From Christiangramia portivictoriae DSM 23547 (GTDB taxonomy: Bacteria > Bacteroidota > Bacteroidia > Flavobacteriales > Flavobacteriaceae), in assembly GCF_000423045.1 (NCBI RefSeq), contig NZ_KE383972.1, forward strand, positions 267,670-331,669: a stretch of DNA of 64,000 nucleotides. The letters are read 5' to 3'. Every line of letters begins with the position of its first letter. The first letter of the stretch is position 1. This document shows, piece after piece, positions 9,677 through 18,492 of the stretch. The notes under the pieces are model-generated. The model worked only from the letters and a program-made list of their open reading frames with translations. It searched no databases and had not been told where the DNA came from. A program made the translations under genes and the position numbers.

Positions 9677-10249
9677 ATGATGGCAATGAATGAAGAGAAT
9701 TTGAAGAAAGCTACCCTCGCCGGCGGATGTTTCTGGTGTACCGAGGCCGTTTTCCAGAGATTGAATGGTGTCGAAAAAGTAATCTCCGGTTTTACTGGTG
9801 GAAATATTAAAAATCCCGCTTACAGAGAAATTATCACAGGAAGAACCGGTCATGCAGAAGCTATACAAATTACCTTTAATCCCAATAAGATCACGTTTGG
9901 AGAACTTTTACTGGTATTTTTTGCGACGCATGATCCAACGACTTTAAACCGCCAGCAGAATGATGTAGGTACGCAGTATCGAAGCGCCATATTTTTTCAT
10001 GATGAAGAGCAGGAGAAAATAGCAAAACAAACCATAGAAGCGATCGAAGAGGAAAATGCTTTTGATAACCCGATAGTGACCGAAGTTACAGAGGCTTCTG
10101 CTTTCTATACTGCGGAACAGGAACATCAGGACTTTTACAATCAACACAGGCAACAACCATATTGCCAGTATATAATAGACCCTAAAATTACTAAACTGAA
10201 GCAAAATTTTTCAGATAAACTGAAGCAATCAGAAAACCATGGCATATAA
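9677..10249 (+). CDS. msrA: Peptide-methionine (S)-S-oxide reductase MsrA
   Basis: The product is 190 residues. The catalytic motif [11 protein letters not shown] lies near residues 16-26, with the nucleophilic Cys in CFW; the family blocks [17 protein letters not shown] and [11 protein letters not shown] are all present, and QPYCQ near the end supplies a possible recycling cysteine. The enzyme reduces methionine-S-sulfoxide in proteins using thioredoxin. Three in-frame ATGs (9677, 9680, 9686) lie within ten bases, so the exact start is uncertain by up to three residues. The end overlaps the start of folE by 11 bases, indicating one transcript. Confidence 0.95.
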   Translation: MMAMNEENLKKATLAGGCFWCTEAVFQRLNGVEKVISGFTGGNIKNPAYREIITGRTGHAEAIQITFNPNKITFGELLLVFFATHDPTTLNRQQNDVGTQYRSAIFFHDEEQEKIAKQTIEAIEEENAFDNPIVTEVTEASAFYTAEQEHQDFYNQHRQQPYCQYIIDPKITKLKQNFSDKLKQSENHGI

Positions 10250-10835
10250 ATTTTTTGAAGAATACAACCAGGAGGTAACTGGTGAAATGAAACAGAATTT
10301 TCACGATATCATCGTGGGAGTGGGAGAGAACCCTGAACGTGAAGGGGTCGTGAAGACCCCGGAAAGGGCTGCTAAAGCAATGCAATTTCTTACTCAGGGA
10401 TATGAAATGGATGCTGAAAAGATCTTGAAGAAAGCCATGTTCTCAGAAGATTATGATGAAATGGTAGTCGTGAAGGACATTGAGTTATATTCTTTATGTG
10501 AACATCATATGCTTCCTTTCTTCGGAAAAGCCCATATCGCCTATATTCCGAATGGTAAAATTGTTGGGCTCAGCAAACTGCCACGGGTTGTAGATGTATT
10601 CGCTCGCAGACTACAGGTACAGGAAAGATTAACGCATGATATTCTGGAGTGTTTGAATAATACCTTGCAACCTCAGGGAGTTGCCGTGGTGATCGAAGCA
10701 GTACATATGTGTATGATGATGCGAGGGGTGCAGAAGCAGAACAGTGCGACCACCACCTCTGGATTCCGTGGGCAGTTTAAAGAAATCGAGACCAGGAATG
10801 AGTTCCTCAAACTTATAAGTTCAGACCTTAAATAG
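10239..10835 (+). CDS. folE: GTP cyclohydrolase I
   Basis: The product is 198 residues. The zinc ligands appear in [18 protein letters not shown] and [10 protein letters not shown], and the product ends with the QNSATTTS and FRGQFK blocks of type I GTP cyclohydrolase. The enzyme converts GTP to dihydroneopterin triphosphate, the first step of folate and tetrahydropterin synthesis. The pterin-recycling enzyme phhB is also in this window (42102-42392), consistent with pterin use. The gene overlaps msrA by 11 bases and is followed 43 bases later by a small membrane-protein gene. Confidence 0.96.
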   Translation: MAYKFFEEYNQEVTGEMKQNFHDIIVGVGENPEREGVVKTPERAAKAMQFLTQGYEMDAEKILKKAMFSEDYDEMVVVKDIELYSLCEHHMLPFFGKAHIAYIPNGKIVGLSKLPRVVDVFARRLQVQERLTHDILECLNNTLQPQGVAVVIEAVHMCMMMRGVQKQNSATTTSGFRGQFKEIETRNEFLKLISSDLK

Positions 10836-10878
10836 ATTTGGCACCTTATTTGCTTTTAAATAGTCAAAACCAAAAAAC

Positions 10879-11184
10879 ATGAAGCTATTTAAAAATAAAA
10901 TATTTGCTAAAGGTCTGGTATATGACCTTGTGGGGATGGCCACTGTAGCTATTCCTTTTATAGGACCATTTCTTGATCTTTTATGGGCGCCTTACGCAGC
11001 AAAGAAGATGAGAGATATGTATCCGGGTAGAAAAGGTAAACTGGCCTCGGCACTGGTCTTCATTGAGGAGATCCTTCCGGGAACTGATATTATTCCAACC
11101 TTCACGCTAATGTATCTTTATACTTATGTCTGGAAAAAGGAACCTATGATGCAGCCACAGGTGATCGAAGTGGAAAGCTACTAG
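10879..11184 (+). CDS. Small conserved hypothetical protein, membrane-associated
   Basis: The product is 101 residues and not assigned to a named family. It has a hydrophobic stretch near residues 14-36 (LVGMATVAIPFIGPFLDLLWAP) and a second near 56-80 around PGTDIIPTFTLMYLYTYV, with a basic segment between, so it is probably a small inner-membrane protein with two membrane spans. It shares a strand with msrA-folE, 43 bases after folE, and a strong bidirectional terminator follows, so it is likely the last gene of that transcript. Function unknown. Confidence 0.65.
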   Translation: MKLFKNKIFAKGLVYDLVGMATVAIPFIGPFLDLLWAPYAAKKMRDMYPGRKGKLASALVFIEEILPGTDIIPTFTLMYLYTYVWKKEPMMQPQVIEVESY

Positions 11185-11206
11185 ATTTCTAGTAAGATGC
11201 AAAACA

Positions 11207-11236
11207 AAAAAGGGCTACTGAATTCAGTAGCCCTTT
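11207..11236. terminator. Bidirectional intrinsic terminator
   Basis: A perfect 30-base palindrome from AAAAGGGCTACTG to CAGTAGCCCTTTT, with an A-run on one side and a T-run on the other. It lies between two converging genes (the 101-residue protein and the TonB receptor) and can terminate both. Confidence 0.85.
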
Positions 11237-11241
11237 TCATT

Positions 11242-13566
11242 TTAAATATGAATATTGGCAGAGAGCATTAGGTTTCTTCCAATATTGGATAATCCATCAT
11301 TTTTCAGACGGGATAGATGTGAGAAATAATCCTTATCGAAAAGATTATTTACACTAAGTCGTAATTCAAAGAGAGCAGTATTGGTTTTAATTTCAGTTCC
11401 GGCTCCCAGATTCACCAGGCTGTATCCACCCGTTCTGGTTTCGAAACTTCCGGGGTTTTCCTGATCAAAAACATTTTTCAAACTTATAAAACTATAAGAT
11501 CCTGTCAATAATCTCCATTCATTAAATTCAACTCTAAACGTATTCGTTAAGGTATTGGCAGGAATTAAAGGCAGATAAGTATCATCATCAAGTTTTCCTA
11601 TTACCGTTTCAAAACTGCTTTCCAGGTGAAGCCAGTCTAATGGATGTGGGTGAAGATGAACACCAATTTCACCACCATATAGTCTCGCATCGTCCTGCAA
11701 ATAACGAAATACTTCTTCATTGTCCAGGATCTCTCCAGACGGACTTATATAAATATAATTATTTACAGAATTGGTAAAACCGTTGGCAAAAGCTTCAAAG
11801 TGCTGATTTCGCCACTCAACGGCAAGATCGATCTGAAAATTCTGCTCATTATCCAGATTAGGATTTCCAATTTCATATCGATTTGCACCATTGTGGGAAC
11901 CATTGGAAGTTAACTCAGACAAATTAGGTGCTCTAAATCCACTGGCAAGATTTAACCTGGTAGTCAAATTCTCTGTAATGTCCATTTTTGCGCCTATTGC
12001 ACCATTGAAACTATTGAATTCTCTATCTACTTCATCCAGAATATCGCCATCTTCAGCAATGTACGATTCTGTTTCAATAGACCTGTTATCATATCGAATC
12101 CCTCCCTGAAAATCAATCTTCGGTAAATGATAGTGTGCTGTGGCAAATACACCAAAATCTGTAGTGGTAGCATCGGGAATGAGAATTTCTTCACCAAAAT
12201 TCTCATTGCTCTGCCACATTCCCTGTACCCCGGCGATCACATCAAGGTTTTCAAACTTGGGAAAGTTGTATTTTAAATTATAGTTTAAAGTCTCCAAATG
12301 CATTTCCAGTGCTGGATCTTCATCTTCTTCACCTTCATGCTTTTCATGTTCCTCATGATCGCCATCATGTTCTTCATGTTCACCTTCATGCTCTTCATGC
12401 TCCTCGCCATCATGTTCTTCACCTTCATGATCTTCGTGATGATGGTGATCTTCAAATTCCTGGCGATCGTTGAACTGATAACCAACTTTCAGGTCTATGC
12501 TGGAATTATTAAGATAAAACTTATTATCCAGGCTTAGGATGTGGTTATCAATATTCTGGTAGGGTAGAAGTGGTTCTTTACTGGTAGACTGCACGCCCAT
12601 TTCTTCGGGAATACCAATTTCCGAATTATTGAAATTGTAACGCAAATCGCCTTTGTAAGCGCTATTCTGGAATCCAATTCCGGCTTTGATATCCTTATCG
12701 TTAAAGCGAGTATTAGTTATTCTTTCTCCTTCACCTGTTTCATAATCACTGTGTGCGGCATAACTACCTCTGGCGATAAATTTTAATTGCTTACCCGAAG
12801 TAGAAGCCATTAAACTGGTTTGATGTCCTAGCGTATTTGAAAAGTAATCAGCTTCAACGCTTGCTTTCAAACTGTTTTCAGTCGCATATCTTTCTGGATT
12901 CAGATATAATACTCCGCCAATTGCATCACTTCCGTAGAGCAAAGAGGCAGGGCCTTTGATAACTTCTACGCTGGCAATACCTTTGGAACTAATACCAAGA
13001 CCGTGCTCATCTCCATATTGCTGATTCTCTAAACGAACTCCCTGTGTATATACAAGTACTCTATTGGAACTAAGCCCACGAATAACTGGTTTACCAATAC
13101 CCAGTCCAGTAGTAAGATTATCAACTCCAGCTATTTGTGTGATTCCTTCAGAAAGATTCACAGCACCATTTTTGGAAAGTTCTGAAACACTTTCGCGTTC
13201 CACCTTCATTACATTGTCGCTTTGTAACTGGTGAAAAGGAGTAGATACGATCACTTCTTCCATTTCTATGGCTGAAGGTTTTAAGGCAATGCTAAGATTC
13301 TGGGAAGGTAGAACCACCTCCTGGGTATAACTGGCATATCCTATCGAGGATATCACCATTTTAAAATTACCGTTTGGCAGATCTGATATGGTAAAATTAC
13401 CATCGAGATCTGTCATCGTTCCCCTCTCAAGAGCTGGAAAATAAACATTAGCACTAAAAACTGGTTCCTTAGTATCCTGATCGGATATTTTCCCGCTTAG
13501 AGAATTTTGTCCATACAATATGGACTGCACCGCTAATAGCAGTGCCAATAACTTTATATTACGCAT
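11242..13566 (-). CDS. TonB-dependent receptor with His-rich acidic segment, probable metal uptake
   Basis: The product is 774 residues. A signal peptide (about 1-19) leads into a carboxypeptidase-regulatory-like beta domain (about 22-105; SGKISDQDTKEPVFSANVYFP), a plug domain (VIRGLSSNRVLVY, IKGPASLLYGSDAIGGVLY) and a 22-strand-type barrel ending in NIHI. Residues about 369-419 form a surface-loop-like segment almost entirely of His, Glu, Asp and Gly. Such loops occur in zinc receptors of the ZnuD type, so zinc (or another divalent metal) is the best guess, not proven. The gene directly upstream encodes a small exported His-rich protein, which supports metal handling. No Zur-like site was identified by eye. 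Confidence 0.85.
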   Translation of the reverse strand: MRNIKLLALLLAVQSILYGQNSLSGKISDQDTKEPVFSANVYFPALERGTMTDLDGNFTISDLPNGNFKMVISSIGYASYTQEVVLPSQNLSIALKPSAIEMEEVIVSTPFHQLQSDNVMKVERESVSELSKNGAVNLSEGITQIAGVDNLTTGLGIGKPVIRGLSSNRVLVYTQGVRLENQQYGDEHGLGISSKGIASVEVIKGPASLLYGSDAIGGVLYLNPERYATENSLKASVEADYFSNTLGHQTSLMASTSGKQLKFIARGSYAAHSDYETGEGERITNTRFNDKDIKAGIGFQNSAYKGDLRYNFNNSEIGIPEEMGVQSTSKEPLLPYQNIDNHILSLDNKFYLNNSSIDLKVGYQFNDRQEFEDHHHHEDHEGEEHDGEEHEEHEGEHEEHDGDHEEHEKHEGEEDEDPALEMHLETLNYNLKYNFPKFENLDVIAGVQGMWQSNENFGEEILIPDATTTDFGVFATAHYHLPKIDFQGGIRYDNRSIETESYIAEDGDILDEVDREFNSFNGAIGAKMDITENLTTRLNLASGFRAPNLSELTSNGSHNGANRYEIGNPNLDNEQNFQIDLAVEWRNQHFEAFANGFTNSVNNYIYISPSGEILDNEEVFRYLQDDARLYGGEIGVHLHPHPLDWLHLESSFETVIGKLDDDTYLPLIPANTLTNTFRVEFNEWRLLTGSYSFISLKNVFDQENPGSFETRTGGYSLVNLGAGTEIKTNTALFELRLSVNNLFDKDYFSHLSRLKNDGLSNIGRNLMLSANIHI
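12310..12460. repeat. Low-complexity imperfect repeat encoding the His/Glu/Asp loop of the TonB receptor
   Basis: The plus strand shows runs of imperfect six- to nine-base units such as CTTCATG, TTCATGCTC and CATCATGTTC, read on the minus strand as GAACATGAA-type codons for Glu-His-Glu/Asp/Gly. The reading frame stays open. The tract could expand or contract in multiples of three by slippage. Confidence 0.7.
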
Positions 13567-13593
13567 TGAAATATTTTAAATGATTTTACTTAT

Positions 13594-13920
13594 TTATCCT
13601 GAAATGGAAAAAACAGGTGGACCACGTAGCTCGTAGCATAATGGTTTATAATCATTTAAAAATTGGTAGTAGTCGTAGTTAAGAGTGGAGGTGTATACTG
13701 CCTCTTCAAATCGAAAGCTCTGAAAGTCAAGAGAGATTATTGGATTCTTTTGAAATTTATGAAGTTCACAATCTAAGGACTTGTCATGATAATGCTCATC
13801 TGCATAATTATTACACAAGCTATGTCCATGACCTGAGAAAAGATGTGAAAAACTCACTCCAGAGGGTAGCAGTATAAGTACTGCGGTAAAAATTAGAAGT
13901 ATGTTCTTCAATACATTCAT
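13594..13920 (-). CDS. Small exported His/Cys-rich protein upstream of the TonB receptor
   Basis: The product is 108 residues when begun at MNVLKNILLIFTAVLIL; an upstream in-frame ATG at 13932 would add four residues. An N-terminal hydrophobic stretch (about 5-22) looks like a signal peptide. The mature part carries clusters GHGHSLC, DEHYHDKSLDCELH, likely to bind a metal, followed by an aromatic-rich tail ending GPPVFSISG. Small proteins of this kind often precede TonB-dependent metal receptors in flavobacteria. It may act as a periplasmic metal carrier or sensor, but this is inference from composition and position. It lies 27 bases upstream of the receptor on the same strand and is probably cotranscribed. 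Confidence 0.65.
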   Translation of the reverse strand: MNVLKNILLIFTAVLILLPSGVSFSHLFSGHGHSLCNNYADEHYHDKSLDCELHKFQKNPIISLDFQSFRFEEAVYTSTLNYDYYQFLNDYKPLCYELRGPPVFSISG

Positions 13921-13921
13921 T

Positions 13922-14227
13922 TCATCTATCAAACATTTTCGCGAATCCTAGCCTGCTCAACATTTTCTTTTCAAAAGCCCAGAAGAATTGAAATTGTCCA
14001 AATAGCCAGCCGAAACTTACAAGTAATACCTGGTAAATAGGAAAGATCAACAAAATGCGAAGTGTCCAGTAGATACTCCAGTGCGTTGTTTCAGAAGTAA
14101 TTCCCAAGAATTCACAAAGGGGACCGGCAATTTTTGCAGAAGAAGAACCTGTGATGGCAAAAACCAGCAATATGATAAATAGCTGCCAGTTATCTTCGAT
14201 TCCCCATCTAGCCTTCAATTTTTTCAT
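13922..14227 (-). CDS. Conserved small membrane protein (DUF6787-like)
   Basis: The product is 101 residues. The opening KARWGIEDNWQLFIILLVFAITGSSS and later WTLRILLIFPIYQVLLVSFGWLFGQFQFFWAFEKKM match the pattern I associate with DUF6787, a Bacteroidota family of unknown function. Two or three membrane helices are predicted by eye (about 14-35, 50-85). In databases such proteins are sometimes labelled as prolipoprotein diacylglyceryl transferase, but the length and lack of catalytic residues make that unlikely. Its stop lies one base before the start of the His-rich exported protein (13920), so the genes are cotranscribed. Confidence 0.65.
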   Translation of the reverse strand: MKKLKARWGIEDNWQLFIILLVFAITGSSSAKIAGPLCEFLGITSETTHWSIYWTLRILLIFPIYQVLLVSFGWLFGQFQFFWAFEKKMLSRLGFAKMFDR

Positions 14228-14256
14228 ACGGCAAATATACGATTTTGCTTAGAAAA

Positions 14257-14676
14257 TCAAATTCGTGTAGGAATACCGAAGCGTTGATTATAATGCCTGC
14301 TAAAGAATACAAAATAATTATAGAGCAAATAGTTTACCTCGTATCCATAATCAATGCTCGAATCATAATTGATCTGATTGATATATAAATTAGGATCGTA
14401 AGTTTGAGGTTGCATCACCCTCGTGTTATATTCAGTAACAAGAAACTGATTTTTGTTTTCCAGGTAAGACTGAGAATGATAACCTCTCGGGCGTGCGTAT
14501 GAATTGATGAAAAGATTAAAACCTGGTTCGATAATAATAATTTCATATTCCAGACTGTCATTGGCAATTCGAACAGTGTCATTGGTTGCATCCCTGTTCT
14601 TAAAGTCCCGGGAGTTTCCAGGTCCACAGCTATAAATCGCCAGGGCCAGTAAACAGATGTAAATTATATTCTTCAT
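14257..14676 (-). CDS. Conserved lipoprotein (DUF6146-like)
   Basis: The product is 139 residues. The signal peptide ends with LAIYSC, where Cys17 is a plausible lipidation site. The conserved core is near residues 85-130: TRVMQPQTYDPNLY, INYDSSIDYGYEVNYLLYNY and FFSRHY. I associate this pattern with DUF6146, a flavobacterial lipoprotein family without known function. It lies on the same strand as its neighbours in a run of small conserved genes between the metal receptor and the serine biosynthesis genes, with gaps of about 30 bases, so it is probably cotranscribed with them. Confidence 0.68.
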   Translation of the reverse strand: MKNIIYICLLALAIYSCGPGNSRDFKNRDATNDTVRIANDSLEYEIIIIEPGFNLFINSYARPRGYHSQSYLENKNQFLVTEYNTRVMQPQTYDPNLYINQINYDSSIDYGYEVNYLLYNYFVFFSRHYNQRFGIPTRI

Positions 14677-14706
14677 TCTAATTTATTTAACAACAATAAG
14701 CATACC

Positions 14707-15255
14707 TTATTTTCCTCCGGTATAACCTCCAAGAATACTATCTTCAGAAGAGTCCTGATTTTCCAAAGCAATTCTTCCAGCAGGCCTGATAAGGTTTCCG
14801 GAGTCATCCCCTTCAGAAGAGATTACCTTTACAAATTCATCTGAAGCTGTTTCAAAATAACCAAGTAAGGTTTTCCTGATTTCAGTCATCTCCAGTCCCG
14901 GTGTTCTGGATTGAATTTTAGAAATGATGATTACCGCTACATTTTCCGCAATGCAGATCAATTTTGCTGAAGAATCGGAAGGTACTTCATACGTTTGCTC
15001 CAAAAGGGTATGCATTACTTCTTTATTTTCCGAAGAGATGGAAGAACGGTCATAAAGCAAATCTTTATATTCTATTTCATTGAATTTCTTTACTAACTTT
15101 TCTGAACTATTAGTCTCTGCTATAGAAACTGCCCAGGGCAGAAGGCTGGCAAAAATCTGTAATAATAAATCCTCCTCAAGATTCAATTCTTTCCGGGTAT
15201 TCTGAATAAGATCCTTTCCCGCTGAAATTTTAAATAAGTCCAAAATAGTTGCCAT
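14707..15255 (-). CDS. DUF937-like hypothetical protein
   Basis: The product is 182 residues. The start MATILDLFKISAGKDLIQNTRKEL resembles the N-terminus of DUF937/YidB-like proteins (MAxILDLLNxxxGKQII). The rest is helical with an acidic tail ending ILGGYTGGK. There is no signal peptide or membrane segment, so it is probably cytosolic. It begins six bases downstream of the serA stop and is likely translated from the serC-serA transcript. The role is unknown and the family assignment is tentative. Confidence 0.55.
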   Translation of the reverse strand: MATILDLFKISAGKDLIQNTRKELNLEEDLLLQIFASLLPWAVSIAETNSSEKLVKKFNEIEYKDLLYDRSSISSENKEVMHTLLEQTYEVPSDSSAKLICIAENVAVIIISKIQSRTPGLEMTEIRKTLLGYFETASDEFVKVISSEGDDSGNLIRPAGRIALENQDSSEDSILGGYTGGK

Positions 15256-15261
15256 CGTCCT

Positions 15262-16215
15262 TTATTTTTTGAAGATTTGAATGATCTGCAATGCCAGTTC
15301 TTCCCCGATTCTTTCCTGAGCTTCGGTAGTCGCTGCACCAATGTGCGGACTCAAAGAAATACTTTCGTTCATCAACAATTTAATGGCGGGTGAGGGTTCA
15401 TTCTCAAAGGTATCGAGTGCGGCAAAAGAAACTTTTTCTTCGTCGATCGCTGCAAGTAATGCTTCTTCATCCAGAATGCCACCACGAGCAGTGTTGATGA
15501 TTCCAACGCCTTTTTTCATTAAATCAAATTCAGCTTTTCCAATAATTGGCTCAGCTTGCGCAGGAACATGAAGGCTAATGAAGTCGGCGTGTTTGATGAG
15601 CTGCTCTACAGGCTCTGTTTTAATTGGGATAGTCACTTTCTGGTCATTATAAAAATCCAGTGTGATTTCTGTTTCACCAACTTCCTTGTCACTGGCAACA
15701 ACACGCATTCCAACTCCCAAAGCTATTTTAGCTACTTCACGACCAATTCTTCCTAGTCCTATGATTCCCAGCGTTTTACCTCGTAATTCAGATCCGCCAG
15801 CATATGATTTTTTAAGATCTTTAAATCTTGAGTCACCTTCCAAAGGCATATTCCTGTTTGAATCATGAAGCTTTCTGGCTCCTCCAAATAAGTGAGCGAA
15901 TACCAGCTCTGCCACAGAAGAAGAAGAAGCTTCCGGAGTATTGATTACGGCGATACCCTTGCTTCGCGCATACTCTACATCAATATTGTCCATACCAACA
16001 CCACCTCGGCCAATTACCTTTAAATGTATGCAATTATCTATAATGTTTTTTCGAACCTGGGTCGCACTGCGCACAAGGAGCACACTAATTCCATTGCTTT
16101 TTAAGTAATCTTCCAGTTGATCCTGGGCAACCTTCTTTATAATGACTTCAAAGCCGGCATCCTTCAAAAGTTGAACACCACTATGCGATAAACCATCATT
16201 TGCTAATACTTTCAT
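15262..16215 (-). CDS. serA: D-3-phosphoglycerate dehydrogenase (short form, no ACT domain)
   Basis: The product is 317 residues. The catalytic domain halves flank a Rossmann fold with GIIGLGRIGREVA near residues 150-162. The active-site blocks GRGGVGMDNIDV, NTARGGILDEEAL and SPHIGAATTEAQERIG contain the Arg, Glu and His of the D-2-hydroxyacid dehydrogenase family. It oxidises 3-phosphoglycerate to 3-phosphohydroxypyruvate, the first step of serine synthesis. It lacks the C-terminal ACT domain that confers serine feedback inhibition in longer SerA proteins, so such inhibition is not expected. serC lies 17 bases upstream, which settles the substrate better than motifs alone. Confidence 0.9.
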   Translation of the reverse strand: MKVLANDGLSHSGVQLLKDAGFEVIIKKVAQDQLEDYLKSNGISVLLVRSATQVRKNIIDNCIHLKVIGRGGVGMDNIDVEYARSKGIAVINTPEASSSSVAELVFAHLFGGARKLHDSNRNMPLEGDSRFKDLKKSYAGGSELRGKTLGIIGLGRIGREVAKIALGVGMRVVASDKEVGETEITLDFYNDQKVTIPIKTEPVEQLIKHADFISLHVPAQAEPIIGKAEFDLMKKGVGIINTARGGILDEEALLAAIDEEKVSFAALDTFENEPSPAIKLLMNESISLSPHIGAATTEAQERIGEELALQIIQIFKK

Positions 16216-16232
16216 TTTAATTGATGTCTGGA

Positions 16233-17300
16233 TTAGTTTACTTCTTTTTCTAGTTGTTGCATAAGATCTACTACCACCTGTACGCTTTCAATCGATAAAG
16301 CATTATACATGGAAGCTCTGTAACCACCTACACTTCGGTGTCCGCCAAGACCATTAACGCCAGCTGCCTTCCACAATTTATCGAACTGTTCTTTATGATC
16401 TTCGTTTTTGAGGTTGAAAGTCGGGTTCATAGGTGATCTGTCCTCTTTTTCAGCAAAGCCTTCAAACAAAGGGTTTCGATCAATTTCATCATATAATAGC
16501 ACAGCTTTTTCGGCATTTCTCTTTTCCATGGCGGCGATACCACCATTCTTTTTGATCCATCGCATAGTTAGCATGGAAACATAAACCGCATAAACGGGAG
16601 GGGTGTTAAACATGCTGTCTTTTGAAATATGTACCTGGTAATCCATCATACTTGGGATTTGTCGGTCCACTTTTCCCAGGATATTTTCTTTGACCACGAC
16701 TAGAACTGTTCCTGCCGGACCCATATTTTTCTGTGCACCGGCATAAATAAGATCAAATTTTTCAAAGTCGAGCTGTCTTGAAAATATATCACTACTCATA
16801 TCGCAAACCATTGGCGTATCTGTTTTCGGAAATTCCTTGATCTGGGTTCCAAAGATGGTATTGTTGCTGGTGCAGTGAAAATAATCTGCATCTTTCGGGA
16901 TCGTGTAATTTTTTGGGATATAATTGAAATTCTGCTCCTTAGAGGAGGCAACTTCGATCACTTCTCCAAATAATTTTGCTTCTTTTATGGCTTTAGACGA
17001 CCATGTACCGGTGTTCAAATAGGCCGCTTTTTTGTTCAAAAGATTGTATGCGGTCATAAGAAACTGTAAGCTAGCACCACCCTGAAGAAATAGCGCCCTA
17101 TAGCCTTTATCCTTTAATCCCAACAATTCAAGTGCCAGGGTCTGTGCTTCTTCCATAACAGCAACAAAATCTGCACTACGGTGAGAAATTTCCAGTATCG
17201 AAAGACCAGAGTTGTTAAAATCAAGAATTGCCTGTGATGCTTCCTGAAATACTTCCTGCGGTAATATACAGGGTCCTGCGCTGAAGTTATGCTTTTTCAT
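16233..17300 (-). CDS. serC: Phosphoserine aminotransferase
   Basis: The product is 355 residues when begun at MKKHNFSAGPCILP, the conserved N-terminus of SerC; an in-frame ATG nine codons upstream (17327) is less likely. It is a class V PLP aminotransferase with the lysine in YAGAQKNMGPAGT, substrate-binding FLQGGASLQFLMTAYN, and the C-terminal GHRSVGGYRASMYNA block. It makes phosphoserine from phosphohydroxypyruvate and glutamate. It is followed by serA, 17 bases away. The phosphoserine phosphatase gene is not in this window. Confidence 0.95.
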   Translation of the reverse strand: MKKHNFSAGPCILPQEVFQEASQAILDFNNSGLSILEISHRSADFVAVMEEAQTLALELLGLKDKGYRALFLQGGASLQFLMTAYNLLNKKAAYLNTGTWSSKAIKEAKLFGEVIEVASSKEQNFNYIPKNYTIPKDADYFHCTSNNTIFGTQIKEFPKTDTPMVCDMSSDIFSRQLDFEKFDLIYAGAQKNMGPAGTVLVVVKENILGKVDRQIPSMMDYQVHISKDSMFNTPPVYAVYVSMLTMRWIKKNGGIAAMEKRNAEKAVLLYDEIDRNPLFEGFAEKEDRSPMNPTFNLKNEDHKEQFDKLWKAAGVNGLGGHRSVGGYRASMYNALSIESVQVVVDLMQQLEKEVN

Positions 17301-17335
17301 TGATGTATTCTTTTTGGGTGTATTCACAAAGATGC

Positions 17336-17343
17336 CAAAATTA
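17336..17343 (-). promoter_or_regulatory. Putative -7 element (TAATTTTG) of serC-serA
   Basis: Read on the minus strand, TAATTTTG fits TAnnTTTG and lies about 35 bases before the serC start. No -33 TTG was seen at the usual spacing. Confidence 0.3.
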
Positions 17344-17374
17344 GTAGGTCTTTGCTGTTAGCGAAATGATAAGA

Positions 17375-18439
17375 TTAGAGTTGACGAAGAAATTCCACGG
17401 TATCGACGTTATCTGCATAATCCCAGAGCTGTGGGTGTTGAGTCTTACCAAATGCGACTTCATTCTCCTCTGGATCTTTCTTTACGATACATTGCAGCTT
17501 TTCAGCATTAGATTCCAGAACTTGCTTTAGACTTTCTGAATTCGCGTAAGTTTCATAAAACACGGTGGCAATAGGAGAGCCGAAGCTTTTATCTTCCTTC
17601 AGCATTAAAAATCCATTATCAAGAATTTTATATTCACTCATTAAATAAACTGCTTTATTGTAATCATAATTATTGGCGTATTTATTTTCATTGATGATAG
17701 GATTCCAGGAATACATTGCCTTGAAGAACTCGTCGAAATCATAACCTTCGGGAACATATAACTTGGAAACATTACGACAGCCTAATCCATAATAAAGAAA
17801 AATATCCTGACTCAATGCTTCGAGTTCATCTCTGGACTCTTCCCCGGTAAGAATGGCGATGGAATTTCTATTTTTACGAATTATACTGGGCTTGCCTTTG
17901 AAATAATATTCAAAATATCGCGCCGTATTATCACTGCCGGTGGCGATCACCGCATCAAAATTTTCCAGGTTTCCCTGTTTAAATTCTATGCGATTCCTGT
18001 ATTCTGAATTGTGGTCTATTAGAAATCTTGCGATTAAAGGCAATAAAAGTTCATCGCTAGAGGATTGTTTGATCTGTATTTTGTGACCACAAATTATGGT
18101 ACAAATAAAATCGTGGAAACCAACCAACGGAATATTACCTGCCATGACGATCCCTACGTTTTTCCCTCCTGTGTCAGAAAGGTCATAGCGATTTATCCAC
18201 TCTTTAAGATTCTCAAACTGCAATGCTTCGCTCCATTGCTGAAGTGAAAATATGATGTTTTCCCGGGTAAACCAGCCGTTGCGATGAATGGAGGCATCGA
18301 TCTTGTTGTTCATTTCCTTTGTAAGATCTTCTAATTCTGAAAATTCTGGATGTTTTTCTATACCATCGATCTTAAACTGACCTAAAAATTTTCCTAAGGC
18401 AACAAGGTTTGAAGTATGCTCTTCGATTGTCATGTTCAT
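17375..18439 (-). CDS. LuxC-like acyl-CoA reductase
   Basis: The product is 354 residues (352 if the second ATG at 18433 is used). The sequence follows the LuxC/acyl-CoA reductase family: GKNVGIVMAGNIPLVGFHD, IKQSSSDELLLPLIARF, FDAVIATGSDNTARYFEYYF and GLGCRNVSKLYVPEGYDF, where the Cys is the probable acyl-thioester nucleophile. The family reduces activated fatty acyl groups to aldehydes with NADPH. No luxD, luxE or luxAB is nearby, so bioluminescence is not implied. It lies between serC and a divergent ferredoxin gene, an arrangement I recall as recurrent in Bacteroidota; its true substrate there is unknown. Confidence 0.82.
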   Translation of the reverse strand: MNMTIEEHTSNLVALGKFLGQFKIDGIEKHPEFSELEDLTKEMNNKIDASIHRNGWFTRENIIFSLQQWSEALQFENLKEWINRYDLSDTGGKNVGIVMAGNIPLVGFHDFICTIICGHKIQIKQSSSDELLLPLIARFLIDHNSEYRNRIEFKQGNLENFDAVIATGSDNTARYFEYYFKGKPSIIRKNRNSIAILTGEESRDELEALSQDIFLYYGLGCRNVSKLYVPEGYDFDEFFKAMYSWNPIINENKYANNYDYNKAVYLMSEYKILDNGFLMLKEDKSFGSPIATVFYETYANSESLKQVLESNAEKLQCIVKKDPEENEVAFGKTQHPQLWDYADNVDTVEFLRQL

Positions 18440-18441
18440 AT

Positions 18442-18472
18442 TTGGTTATGAGGGTGGCCTATCTTAAATTTG
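18442..18472 (+). promoter_or_regulatory. Putative promoter of the ferredoxin gene
   Basis: TTG at 18442-18444 and TAAATTTG at 18465-18472 are separated by 20 bases, a fit to the Bacteroidota -33/-7 promoter. It would give a leader of about 95 bases before the ferredoxin start. Confidence 0.35.
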
Positions 18473-18492
18473 TAAAGCGAAATTAAAGTTTC

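Noticed and set aside
12310-12460. Repeated short units that could look like a CRISPR array
   Set aside because: Units are 6-9 bases, lie in frame inside the TonB receptor, and there are no spacers of constant length.
15262-16215. SerA as a truncated gene because it lacks the ACT domain
   Set aside because: The catalytic domain is complete, the stop is natural and the downstream gene follows normally; short SerA forms are common.
17375-18439. A bioluminescence (lux) system suggested by the LuxC-like protein
   Set aside because: No luxA, luxB, luxD or luxE homologue lies nearby; LuxC-like reductases are common outside luminous bacteria.
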